Positions 17,841 to 28,000 of a stretch of DNA of 64,000 nt are shown one piece after another (within the stretch, counting starts at the first letter, position 1; each line of letters opens with the position of its first letter). Below the pieces are notes generated by a model. It did not search any database. It worked only from the letters and a program-made list of their open reading frames with translations, and was not told where the DNA came from. The translations under genes were made by a program, and so were the position numbers. The DNA is from Halichondria panicea (lineage: Eukaryota > Porifera > Demospongiae > Suberitida > Halichondriidae): positions 4,308,979 through 4,372,978 of the forward strand of contig NC_087383.1 of assembly GCF_963675165.1 (NCBI RefSeq). Direction: 5' to 3'.

Positions 17841-18197
17841 GTGGGCTGTGACAGGCTGGAGCTGGATGCGTCCAGGTTTAGATATCGCAACAGAGGAAAT
17901 ATCTCTCCCGGGGATGCATCGTGTAAACTATGCAACACTGAAGAAGAATCACCTTCACACTTTTTAGTAAGTTGTCCTGCTCTCTCAGCGCGCAGACATG
18001 CTCTCCTGCAGGATGCCCCAATCTGCGTCAGTGTTCACCTCCCCCACGACCCAAGGGTACTACATGACACCCTCTACAATCTCCTGCAAGGCCTTGTCTG
18101 GCTGAAAGCTTCCCACGCGCTGGAGTGGCTCTTGTTCTTCATCAAAAATCTAAGGCAAACCCGCGCTGACCTCCTTCTCACACGCACATTGGTTTAA
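17841..18197 (+). pseudogene. C-terminal fragment of a non-LTR reverse transcriptase (zinc-knuckle tail)
   Basis: A 118-codon open frame carries a C-x2-C-x8-H-x4-C arrangement in 'CKLCNTEEESPSHFLVSC'. This is the cysteine-histidine knuckle found at the end of many LINE reverse transcriptases, after a 'RFRYRNRGNISPGDASC' stretch. Nothing upstream encodes the polymerase, so it is a tail fragment. It differs from the other two retroelement families nearby. The stop at 18195-18197 is about 40 bases before the end of the next transposon. Confidence 0.55.
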
Positions 18198-18667
18198 AGC
18201 TCCACCCTCTTGCTGTGTTTTATAATACCCATTGTCAGAGGAGGCTGGAACTAGTGATTTCGCAGGAAATTCAAACTACACTGCATGCAATAGCTTTGCT
18301 CACTAGCTTATTCTACAGTCTTTTCTGATCAAAATGATATATGACAAGTAGCGATTGGTTCAACTGTTGCAGAGTTAGAGCTTGATTAGCACACTATAAG
18401 TGTTGTAAAATTTCTCCACAATTTCCTTAAATTAGAACACAGGAAATGGCACAAACCGCACATTCCAATTGAATTCCAACTGTAGGCTTTAGTTAAAGAC
18501 ATATTTCTAAGGTTGTATTGAGTTTTATAACATCAAATTTGACACACATAGAGAATAAAGACAGGAGAATCAGATTATATCATAAGAATGACAAAAGACA
18601 CAGAAATATAGATTATAAAAATGACAAAAGAAACAGAATAAAAAATGACAATAGACATGACTATGCA

Positions 18668-20380
18668 TTATAAAATCTTTAAGTCACCACAAAGTAAATC
18701 ATCTAGCAGAGGAAAAGAGAATGTTTCTTCTTCATTGTCGTATGCTACTTTAAATTGCTTAGACACAGCATCATAGGAAATCACAGTTCCACTGTACCAA
18801 ACATCAGTGCCATCAACGGTGAACAGATGTTTGACTCGCCTATACAAAAGTAGTTCGGGGTCTCTCACAAGATCACTGTGTTCAGGTACTCTTGACTGTG
18901 CATGTGTTGGTACGGGAAGAAGCAACTTAGACAGGTTGCTACACAGTTCTTGAACTGTCAAGGGCCGACGATCATGAGAAAATTGGAACAGGTGCTTTTC
19001 ATTTTGCTGACTGAGCACTTTCCGGCGAAAGTTGATCTGGGCTTTCACACCTTCTAATTTTGATTTCTTTGTCTTCATCTTACTCAACTGTAGCTGTACC
19101 TCACTACTGCTGGTCCAAAGGCCATAAGTTTGTATCTTTAGAGTTAGCTCTTCCTTGTCCTTTAGCTCCTTCTCATGTTTCTTTGACAGCTCACGTTCTC
19201 TTTGCAGAAGCAATTCCAACCTTTTTGCTTTGATTTCGTCAGTCCGTTTCCGAAAATTTTGTTTGTGGACTTTGGAGAGTTTACGAGCAGCATTCAGAAG
19301 TCTCTCTTTTTCTTCCTCACTCTTCTGTCTGAGCCAAGCAGATGTCTTGTTCTGGGAGAATAAGATCATAGACTCCAGTGCAATGTAAGTAGCGTTTGGT
19401 TTTTGACCCATGAACCTGTCGAGAAGGGCAAAATCCCGCTCTGGCATTACATTACTCAAAGGTACTGATGATGTCTGTGCCACAATGACAGGATCTGATA
19501 CAGCATGGAATTCACCTCCAGGTAAGTGGTCAGGCATTAGTCGTTCCATTGTTAGGGCAAAGCTCTTAAATAACAATTGAAGCAACTCCTGAACTAGTGC
19601 ATCATTCTCTGTCTCAGCGTACAATGCATCCATCACTTCGTCCTGAAACGATGTGGTCTCTGGGAACAAAATGGCTTCGTTGTCTAAAACACACTGAGCG
19701 TCGTCACTCCACTTTTGCATCCTGTCTCTCATCTTGGTATAGACTTCACCCATTTTCAGGATTGACAATGTAGAGGTCTGCAAGTAGCGCCAAAAAGGAC
19801 CACTAACCAACTTGTCAATTATTCCCAAAGCTTTGCACCCTGCGATATGAAGTGGTGACTTGAGGTCTTTCAGAACAGCTTGCAGGAGTAGGTTGAGATT
19901 TGCCCCATGGTATTTCAACAAGTATTCTGTCATGTGTGACTTCAAGAAGAACACTCCTGCAGCATCATAGAATAGAATGTTAAACCTATTGCCAATAAAG
20001 GAAGCTAGTGGTAGCCTTGCTATTCCATTCTGTCGTAAGAAGGTTCTGAAATGAGTGGAGCAACCAGACTGTTCAGACCCGCGGTGGTGGAATGCTTTGC
20101 ATGCTGTCCGTATGAGCCTTTGTGTTCCTGAGCTCCTCGAATTTGGGGTGCTTTCTTCCTCACTGTTTGCAGCCTCCCATACCTTTAGTGTCTCTTCTGC
20201 TGAGTCTGCTAAGGCGATCAGAAAATGTAACCCACAAAAAAAGTTATTCATCCGGGTAAGTTGTTCTTGTTCCCCACTAGTCATATCGTCCCAATTGTCC
20301 ACAATGTCAGGTAGGATACTAGCTCGGTAATCAGATAACAGAGTAGAGAAGAGCTTTTCGGCAGCATGTCGATCAGACAT
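18668..20380 (-). CDS. Transposase-like protein, C-terminal frame
   Basis: A 570-codon frame continuing the protein of 20373-21692. It opens MSDRHAAEK, where D3 is a likely second catalytic acidic residue, 71 residues after D371 of the first frame if joined. C49-G-L-H52 (in NNFFCGLHFL) has the C-x2-H form that follows the second aspartate in hAT, Mutator and related transposases. The middle part (FHHRGSEQSGCSTHFR, then RFNILFYDAAGVFFL) belongs to the same uncharacterised invertebrate family. A basic coiled region spans about residues 355-470. The last about 60 residues (WYSGTVISYD, FKVAYDNEEE) look like a Tudor-type fold. The third acidic residue cannot be chosen by eye. The ATG at 20378-20380 may be used only as an internal methionine codon of a longer ancestral protein. 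Confidence 0.65.
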   Translation of the reverse strand: MSDRHAAEKLFSTLLSDYRASILPDIVDNWDDMTSGEQEQLTRMNNFFCGLHFLIALADSAEETLKVWEAANSEEESTPNSRSSGTQRLIRTACKAFHHRGSEQSGCSTHFRTFLRQNGIARLPLASFIGNRFNILFYDAAGVFFLKSHMTEYLLKYHGANLNLLLQAVLKDLKSPLHIAGCKALGIIDKLVSGPFWRYLQTSTLSILKMGEVYTKMRDRMQKWSDDAQCVLDNEAILFPETTSFQDEVMDALYAETENDALVQELLQLLFKSFALTMERLMPDHLPGGEFHAVSDPVIVAQTSSVPLSNVMPERDFALLDRFMGQKPNATYIALESMILFSQNKTSAWLRQKSEEEKERLLNAARKLSKVHKQNFRKRTDEIKAKRLELLLQRERELSKKHEKELKDKEELTLKIQTYGLWTSSSEVQLQLSKMKTKKSKLEGVKAQINFRRKVLSQQNEKHLFQFSHDRRPLTVQELCSNLSKLLLPVPTHAQSRVPEHSDLVRDPELLLYRRVKHLFTVDGTDVWYSGTVISYDAVSKQFKVAYDNEEETFSFPLLDDLLCGDLKIL

Positions 20381-21692
20381 GGTGTTCTACTATCTTTGAT
20401 GACACGCTCGACTGCCCAATTTCCTGTCTCACAACATCTAAGTCATCAAGAATCTCTCGGAAAGTATCCAATGTTGTCTGTGCTGACCCTGAAAACACGT
20501 GTCGCAGCCCTAGAGTGTATGTTTCTTCTGAAGTGGCCAGATCAAATGTGGAAAAATGGTGGCCATGCTTGGTCGTACCATCAGTTTGTAGTGTGTAGTG
20601 CTCACCATCTTCAGAGCCCAGTTGTTCACCTAGTTGTGCTTGAGCGACTGTCAAGCACTCGAGCATCATCTGGCAGACTGCAGTTCTTTTGGGTAGACGG
20701 TCAGCTTTCTTGTGCACTAGATTTGTCAGTACACTCTCAATCACTGACCGGACATTGTTGACACCAACATTAAGCGAAAGCAATTCATAACAACAAGCAC
20801 GGACATCATTGGTGTATTTCCCCCCTTCGAATGTGACAATATTGTCTGACATCACTTCATCAACTTTGTCCTTTAGTTCAGCATTGTCATATTCAAGCTT
20901 CCTGACTTCTTCTACAAGTAGATTCTGTTTCTGTCCGTACTCTCGTTCTAGTTCATCCAGTTCCTCACAGTTTTCACCTCCACTGATTTCTGAGAACTTT
21001 GATTTCCAATAGGAAGCCCGGTGTCTCAGTCGATCAACCTTTGCCTTGAGTGAAGTCACTTGTTTGGCACTCTTAGTGGCCTGTTTCTGGAGCATGTCTA
21101 TAGCTTTCTTGTCTTTCTTGAGTTCTTGGGCCTGATCCTTAATAGTATCATCTCTCCTTTTAGTTCGCTTTTGTCCATTCCTTCGAGCAGCGTACATTTT
21201 CTGTCTTGATTGTTTTACAACATTCTTCATTTCTGCACATGATGAGCAACTACTGCCCTCACCACCAGTATCAGTGGAAACAACTTTGCCTTGTGAAACA
21301 AAGACCCGAGGTAAGGAGTATAAGTGAGCCTTAAACTCAGCAATCATGGTGACCTTGTCACTGGAGGATGGCATTTTCTTTAGGTTCATAAACTTTGCAG
21401 ACAAGCGAAGCACACTTTGCCGAATCGATTTGATGGTAGGAAATTCTTCTTGCTCGCGTTTGGCTGAAAACAAGGATGACATCCAACACCACAGCACATA
21501 GAAAGTGCAGGGCGAATTTCTGTTCATGAAGTTATACAGCTCCAAAACAAACTGGTTTGTTATATGTGATGCAGGCACATTGAGAGCTTCAATATCTGAT
21601 CCTTGGTCAGAATCATCTGCTACTGCCAAGAGACGCTCAGACGTTAGCCCCACAGACGTCAGGGTGGGGTACAGATCCTTGAAATCAGACAT
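20373..21692 (-). CDS. Transposase-like protein, N-terminal frame
   Basis: A 439-codon frame. It has a globular N-terminus, a C-x2-C pair (SSCSSCAEM, about residues 147-155), a basic stretch and a long coiled coil (about residues 175-300). A segment follows with 'TDGTTKHGHHFSTFDL', in which D371 is the likely first acidic residue of an RNase H-type transposase fold. The frame ends eight bases into the next one, shifted by one base. I know this protein type as a large family of uncharacterised proteins in cnidarians, sponges and molluscs, where in memory the two halves are continuous. The start ATG sits inside a tandemly repeated unit with a possible splice acceptor just before it. The break could be a frameshift mutation, a short intron or a programmed shift; mutation is simplest. 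Confidence 0.65.
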   Translation of the reverse strand: MSDFKDLYPTLTSVGLTSERLLAVADDSDQGSDIEALNVPASHITNQFVLELYNFMNRNSPCTFYVLWCWMSSLFSAKREQEEFPTIKSIRQSVLRLSAKFMNLKKMPSSSDKVTMIAEFKAHLYSLPRVFVSQGKVVSTDTGGEGSSCSSCAEMKNVVKQSRQKMYAARRNGQKRTKRRDDTIKDQAQELKKDKKAIDMLQKQATKSAKQVTSLKAKVDRLRHRASYWKSKFSEISGGENCEELDELEREYGQKQNLLVEEVRKLEYDNAELKDKVDEVMSDNIVTFEGGKYTNDVRACCYELLSLNVGVNNVRSVIESVLTNLVHKKADRLPKRTAVCQMMLECLTVAQAQLGEQLGSEDGEHYTLQTDGTTKHGHHFSTFDLATSEETYTLGLRHVFSGSAQTTLDTFREILDDLDVVRQEIGQSSVSSKIVEHHV

Positions 21693-22630
21693 TGGTGCCT
21701 ATATAAACAAATAGTCACATGTAAACAGACCTTTAATTGTGTAGCTGTATATACAGTGTACATTCCCAGAATGACTTAAGCATAACAGGCTATGTGTATA
21801 CATGTACCTAATGATGGTTTAACTATGTACAATTTTGCACACAGAATAAATCCAGTGTCATATAAAAACCTAGTGAAAACATTCACCAAGGGGAAAAAAT
21901 CAAGCTTACCTTGTTGATCAGCACCCTTGATAATTTAAACAACACTTGAGTCGTCTATATACAGTCTTGTGCCACAGGTACAGACCTTAGACATCGGACA
22001 TTAGTGCCTATATAACAAATAGTCACTATGTAAACAGAACTTTTATTGTCTAGCGTCAAACATGTACACTCCCAGAATGACATAAGCATAACACTGTCAG
22101 GCTACATGTATGTTTAACTACATGCATGTAAAAAGAATGAGTACCAAAATTTACCAGAATATCTCCAGTATCATATACCCACCGAGGGAAAAAAATCAAG
22201 TTTACCTCGTTAATCAGCACCTTTGATAAGCTCAGAAAGCGTTTTGAGGTATTTAAACTACACTTGAGTCTTCTACAGTTATGTGGGACGGGTGCAGATC
22301 CTTGATATCGGAAATTAGAACCTATCTAAACAAATAGTCACTATGTAAACAGACCTTTTATTGTCTAGCGTCAAATATGTACACTCCCAGAATGATTTAG
22401 GCATGCCAGGCTATGTATCTAATGATGGTTTAATTATGTATATGTGTTTCTTTCAGAAAGATAGAGTACCATTCTTTTGCATTCAGAATATCTCCACAGT
22501 TTCATATAAACATCAGGTAAAAGCGTTCACTAAGGGAAGAAACAAAGCTTACCTCGTTAATCAGCACCTTTGATAACCCCAGAAAGCGTTTTGAGGTCCT
22601 TCAACAACACTTTAAGTCCTCTACAACTTT
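21690..22630. repeat. Three tandem ~310-bp units over the transposase start region
   Basis: Three units begin with 'gtgcctatataaacaaatag' or close variants near 21694, 22005 and 22318, a period of about 310 bases. Shared words include 'cacactcccagaatga' and 'cagcacc..tgataa'. On the minus strand each unit ends just upstream of, or overlaps, a copy of the first codons of the transposase: the 'cagatccttgaaatcagacat' word recurs, diverged. Each also carries a possible splice donor (aaggtaagc or aggtaaac) and an acceptor-like 'tttatatag'. They look like duplicated promoter and leader units. Confidence 0.6.
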
Positions 22631-22693
22631 GTGCCACGAACTGTGTTCTAATTATGCGGATAAAAATATTTCGAAAAAATTTCACTTCCGGAA

Positions 22694-23090
22694 TGCACTT
22701 GACCTTAGCTAATTAAGGTCACTGATTGGATTTATCCAAACTTATCTTGCAGACTACTTCAAGCCTAGTTTTTAGTGTCTATCAGTTTAAATCGTTATTT
22801 TTCAGGGGGGGTCAAATTTTATTTTCGCCAATTTTGCTCAGAAGCAGAGATACAATCAAAAGTCTTGCTCTTGTACTAGCCTCGATATCATGAGCGGCTT
22901 ATTCTCGAGGTCACTGTGTAGCTGGCTTTGAGACATGTATCTCTGCTTCTGAGCAAAATTGGCAAAAATAAAATTTGACCCCCCCCTGAAAAATAACGTT
23001 TTAAACTGATAGACACTAAAAACTAGGCTTGAAGTAGTCTGCAAGAGAAGTTTGGATAAATCCAATTAGTGACCTTAATTAGCTAAGGTC
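22694..23090. repeat. Long inverted repeat at the transposon's right end
   Basis: Bases from about 22694 to 22852 ('cacttgaccttagctaatta' through 'cagaagcagagatac') return in reverse complement from about 22932 to 23090, with few mismatches. A spacer of about 80 bases holds a 'tagcctcgatatcatgagcgg' stretch. Arms of about 160 bases would form a hairpin. The left end of the transposon has no such structure, so a foldback element may have become part of its right end. Confidence 0.65.
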
Positions 23091-23121
23091 AAGTGGTTCC
23101 AGCCTCCTCTGACCCATTGTC

Positions 23122-23290
23122 CAGAGGAGGCGCGAAGCACTTAACCTTTGCTAATCAGGTCTCTAATTGCCGTTGTGTTAATTGCAGGCCATGCAGTCTC
23201 ATGAATTAGCCGCCCTTCCTACCTGAGGGGGGAGAGACCTTGAGAAGGGCGGCTGATTCAAGAGCCTAACCATGGGTACACAGGAGTGAA
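23122..23290. repeat. MITE with CAGAGGAGG end and gcccttcct hairpin
   Basis: It starts CAGAGGAGGCGCG directly after the transposon's right target duplication. It shares 'ggtctctaattgccgttgtg' and 'ttaattgca' with the reverse complement of 24862-25034. Its inner end is a hairpin, 'attagccgcccttcct' to 'aagggcggctgattca'. The same hairpin lies inside the 31510-31936 element, so these are related non-autonomous elements. 23290-24139 shows no gene I can support. Confidence 0.5.
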
Positions 23291-24139
23291 CTGCTATAAA
23301 GATCTCTCTTACTTGCACTGAGGAGATATCAAACATTCAAGAGCTTCCACAACTGAAGATGTGAGATGTGGAATGCTTCTTCAGAGATATGGTGGGCACA
23401 TTTTACACTTCACACCGTCAAGTAAATTGGAGGAAAGTTCTCCCAAACGAATGGATCCCTCGTTGCCATCAATTATTACTGTTTTATCAAAATAATGCCT
23501 TCATTTGATGTACGTGTGAATATATACTACAATGTGCCAGTTGATCATCCTCCCTCACAAGTTACTGCAATATAACTGACCACAACTATTTATAAATTGG
23601 ACATTGATAATCATGAGCATTATATTCATGGCTAACAGCTATTAATACGTGTATAATTATGATGCATGTTATTGCTGCACTTGGTCGAATTTCAATAGAA
23701 ATGTATATACAACAAAAAATGACATGAGCGGGTGAATAGAACATGATTGTTCATATAGTCGTGCGAGTGTTATACAATTAAATTAATGCAGTTATTGGAA
23801 ATCGATCAACGCAAAATTAGGTTAGGCGACAACAGTACTTAATGTGTACTTCAACATTAATTTGATGGTCATACACCTTTCGTTGTTATGTTAGCAAAAA
23901 AAACCCTGGGCCCATACGGTATATACCAGTCACTGACATATTTGACCCACTTGAATGTTACAACAGTAATGTCATTCCTTATGAGGGCATCGTACACAGC
24001 ATCCCGTGCTTCCTTCACTACGTATCCAAAGGAACTGTCTACAACGCAATTGCATTTGGAGTCACAGGATTGTCAGGTTCAACATGTACTTCTATATATA
24101 GGTACAGGGACACCTTCGTCAATAAGTACACTTGCTTTT

Positions 24140-24506
24140 CAGAGTACTTCTGGATATAGTTTTTCCTTAATACATCCGATCACCTTGAAAGGTATGGTGT
24201 GTGACTGTTTCAGACTCTGCGTCTGAATAGTCCGGGGTTCCGTTGGCCGAAAACAAACAGCAATTCCCCTCACTATTATTACCGTCTTGTCTTGTGGATG
24301 TAGCACCTGCCACTTCCAAATAACAAACACCTTGCCGTCTTTAATTCTCAATCCATCGACATTGACCACATTGGCAATCTCAGGTGTGAATACTAATGAG
24401 GAAGAATGCTCGAGCTCATCAAAATCTTCATTTCTTGTCGTATCTTGAACTGGTTTGGCAACAACAAGATCATTTTGGAGTTGAATGAGCGTCACATGCA
24501 CATTAA
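24140..24506 (-). CDS. Candidate exon of an unrecognised gene (possibly pseudogenic)
   Basis: A minus-strand open stretch begins after an acceptor-like 'ctcgttcacacag' and reads 'VNVHVTLIQLQNDLVVAKP', followed by 'GLRIKDGKVFVIWKWQV'. It runs to a stop near 24139. Further along the strand (24130-23885) a second open piece, 'VKEARDAVYDALIRNDITVV', continues in another frame. The amino-acid composition looks protein-like, but I do not recognise the family. No clear donor joins the two pieces. It could be a decayed gene reading away from the neighbouring glycosyltransferase gene. Confidence 0.3.
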
Positions 24507-24861
24507 CTGTGTGAACGAGAATGGATTATTAAAACGTAAAACAGAGAACGACGACCACTTTCAGTCAAGTATTGAGCTGCTCCCTCCCACAGTCGAACAC
24601 AGGGCGGATGAGATTTTGGCCAGGCTTCTCAATAGCTGGCCTTTGTTGCATGTAGCATGCATGTACGGTCCACTTTATACGTATACATTGAGGCTCTTCT
24701 GCTGTGGTACATGCATGGTCCTGGATATAACTTCTTTTAATCATAGATGATGGCTTCTTATAGCTGGTTGTTTTGGAGTGTTCCCTGACATGATATTCTA
24801 TTGATGGCAAGCTCTTTGCTCCAGGCTGTCTTGCATGATGTCTTTCAGCTTGTTGGTTAGT

Positions 24862-25034
24862 CTCACGAATCAGCCGCCCTTCCTAGGTCTCTCACTTAGG
24901 AAGGGCGGCTAATTCATGAGACTGGCATGCAATTAACACAACGGCAATTAGAGACCCAATGGTTCATTAATTGGAGGCTACAAAGAAGAAGAAGTTTTAA
25001 TTAGTGACCTTTTGACATTGGCATACCTCCTCTG
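24862..25034. repeat. MITE, second copy with gcccttcct hairpin
   Basis: Reverse-complement relative of 23122-23290. The hairpin 'gccgcccttcct' to 'aggaagggcggc' lies at 24870-24915, the shared 'caattaacacaacggcaatt' word follows, and the element ends CCTCCTCTG at 25026-25034. It lies about 60 bases before the start codon of glycosyltransferase copy 1. Confidence 0.5.
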
Positions 25035-25093
25035 ATCTACCTGTATTAGCTGTCTGATCGACCAGAGATATATATAGACCGGTATAATACAGA

Positions 25094-28000
25094 ATGAAAT
25101 TTGCTGCTAAAGGAATATATTGTGCTGTGGTCCTTTCAATTGTTGGTATGCTTACTGGATGGATATTCTTGCAAACCGTAAGTCTATAATTTAATAATAA
25201 GTTAGATATATATAGCGCTATAGAGTAAGTCGCCAAACTCCGTCAGACATCAAAGTGCGTCAGGTAAAAGGGTGTGTAACGCACAAACAAAACAAGACTG
25301 ATTCAAACTAATTACACACACTAACAGATGGCCATGGGCCTATTATCCAGCGAAAACTTGGATAGGCCAAGTCGCTTCCTGTCCGAGCAGTGATAACTTG
25401 AAAAAAACCACCGAATTTTTCGATTTTCGTCAGAACGTACCGATCGCCGTTTTTGCCAAACTACATAGCTAGAGCTAACTGACACAAGCTGAGTACAATC
25501 TAGATAGAGTGCAGTACAGAGTGGACGACCCTGCAAAGCGGAGCTACACTTGTTTCTTTGTGAGGGTTGTAAAGTGCTGAGTCAGCAATATTCTAGCTAT
25601 AAGTGCTAATATATAGCGCTTATAACTTTAGGCGCTATATACTAGCGCTTATAGCCAGAATATTGCTGACTCAGCACTTTACAACCTCACAAAGAAACAA
25701 GTGTAGCTCCGCTTTGCAGGGTTGCCTGATTCTGGGAATTGCTCCACTCTGTACTGCACTCTATATCTAGATTGTACTCAGCTTGTGTCAGTTAGCTCTA
25801 GCTGTGTAGTTTGGCAAAAACGGCGATCGGTACGTTCTGACGAAAATTGAAAAATTCGGTGGTTTTTTTCAAGTTATCACTGCTCGGACTGGAAGCAACT
25901 TGGCCTATCCAAGTTTTCGCTGGATAATAGGCCCATGGCCATCTGTTAGTGTGTGTAATTAGTTTGAATCAGTCTTGTTTTGTTTGTGCGTTACACGCCC
26001 TTTTACCTGACGCACTTTGATGTCTGACGGAGTTCGGCGACATACTCTATATAAATTAGCAACATAATAAACTTCTCTCTACCCCAGGTACGTACTAGGT
26101 TGCGTTGTATACCGTAATTACAGTCACTAACAGCACCGTCATAATTTAAGCGCCACATCATAATTTTTGAGGCCCAAAAAGAAGCGCCTACCATACCGTC
26201 CCGTAGCTACTGTAAGACCTCGATTTAAAGCGACACTTTTTAATAATTACGAAGCCAGGGGTTAGATGGGCGTGCCTGTCCCCAGCCATAAAAGGGGGGG
26301 ACAGGTTTCAGCCCTATCTAGCATTCGTTCTGCTGTTCCCGTACAAACTATGAATATAGTTAATATTAGCCGCGCCTCTAACCACAGAGCTCAGCTTGCT
26401 GCAGACAAGGGGAGGAGCTGGGAAGCCAAGGAATGTATTACGTAAGAACTATACAATCTGATTGGTGCTGAAATGTATTACGTAAGCAGTCTGCAATCTG
26501 ATTGGTGCTGCATGATTTTCTGCAGCAGAACGAATGCTAGATAGGGCTGAAACCTGTCCCCCCATTTTATGGCTGGGGACGGGCATGCCTAGTCGGGCGC
26601 CGCCGCCCTCTACCGTTTCCCGGAAGGAGGTCGGGCCTATCCACAGTTTTGTTCTGTTGTTGGAATTCCAACTGTGATGGACTAATGAGAAAAAAAGTAT
26701 GTACAGATCTAATGGAATGTACATATCTATATTTATAGACTAGAATGTGGATCAGTGGCGGATCCAAGGGGGGATCCCAGGGTGCCATGGATCCCCCCTT
26801 TCAAACTAAGCTATTGTGGCTTTACTACAGCTACCAGCTAGCTATTTATCAGTATTGTAGCTATTTATCAGTATTGTAGCTTGATTCAATGATTGTACCT
26901 GTTGTTCTGATGCATCAACTGCCAAGGAGTGTTCAGGTTAGCCTAGGTTAGCTAGTTGACTGTTCGTGGCAGAGCTAGCTAGCTCTACGCAAGTTTATTA
27001 TGGGACTTCCCCTGGGATTTTACCTAGTCACGTGTGACCGGAAGTGGGCGTAACCCCAAAAAATTTCGCGCTGCGCGCGACTTTCACTACTCACGCTGTG
27101 CACTCGTAGTTTGGAACCCCCCTTTCATATTTCCTGGATCCGCCACTGTGGATCTCAGATAAGTCTGAGTCACATGTGTTTTTTGTCAGTTCTCTCAATT
27201 TATTGATTTTGATCATGAGAGTTCTCAACGATAGACACTTAAAATATAGGCTGTTGCTAGTCTAGCCTATCAGTCTATCACATTTGGTGGCAGCGGTTTT
27301 GGAAGCAAGAAGCTCCAGTGAAACTACGAGATCGAGACTATATGACTGAACAAAGCCAGTGGACAGCAAGCACCTTGAGATCTGGAAAGACTTACAAGCA
27401 AGCAAATAAACTAGAAGATATGACATCAGAAGATGATCATGCCGAAAGGCCAGACCCAATGGCAGAGATGCTACAATTGTTGATGGAAGACCGCATGCAG
27501 AAGACACGATGAAGAAGTTGCGGAGGAGAGAAGGCAGCGTGCCGAGGAACAAATCTGTGATAAAGAATGAAGGCTGTACGAAGACGAAAGGCGAGAAATT
27601 GAGAGTCAAAGACAGATGGAACTGTTTCAAGGACTGCTCACAGGAATACACAAACAAGGAGAATCTGCAGAACGGCGGGCAGAGAAAGATAGAGATGTAT
27701 AGCTGACCAAGCTAGCAGAAACCGACGATATAGAGGCGTATACCTTACAACTTTTGAAAGGATGATGACCTCATATGAAATTCCAGCTGACCGATGGGTG
27801 TACAAGCTAGCTGACTGGACAGGCGCAGAAAGCCTATGCTGCAATGCCTACAGACGAAGCAATCGACTACGAAACAGTGAAAAAAACGATTTTGATACGA
27901 TACGATATCACGAAAGAAAGTTATCGACATCGATTCCGAACCGCAACACGAAAAACGGGCGAGAGCAGTCGAGAACTGGCTACTCGACTCAATGACCTGG

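Larger units (their letters stand above)
18227..23120 (-). mobile_element. 4.9-kb DNA transposon with 9-bp target duplication
   Basis: The element runs from 18236 to 23111. Its ends are inverted repeats: CAGAGGAGGCTGGAAC at 18236-18251 and the complement at 23096-23111. The nine bases acccattgt flank both ends exactly (18227-18235 and 23112-23120), which is what a 9-bp target-site duplication looks like. Inside are two minus-strand frames of a transposase-like protein (21692-20373 and 20380-18668), a three-unit tandem repeat over the start region (21690-22630), and a long inverted repeat at the right end (22694-23090). A 9-bp duplication is typical of Mutator-like elements, whereas CAGAGG-type ends also occur in hAT elements, which make 8 bp. 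The superfamily is therefore open. Confidence 0.75.

Noticed and set aside
23888..24226. 112-codon plus-strand open frame
   Set aside because: Threonine- and serine-rich composition without domains. The opposite strand shows better protein-like and splice features.
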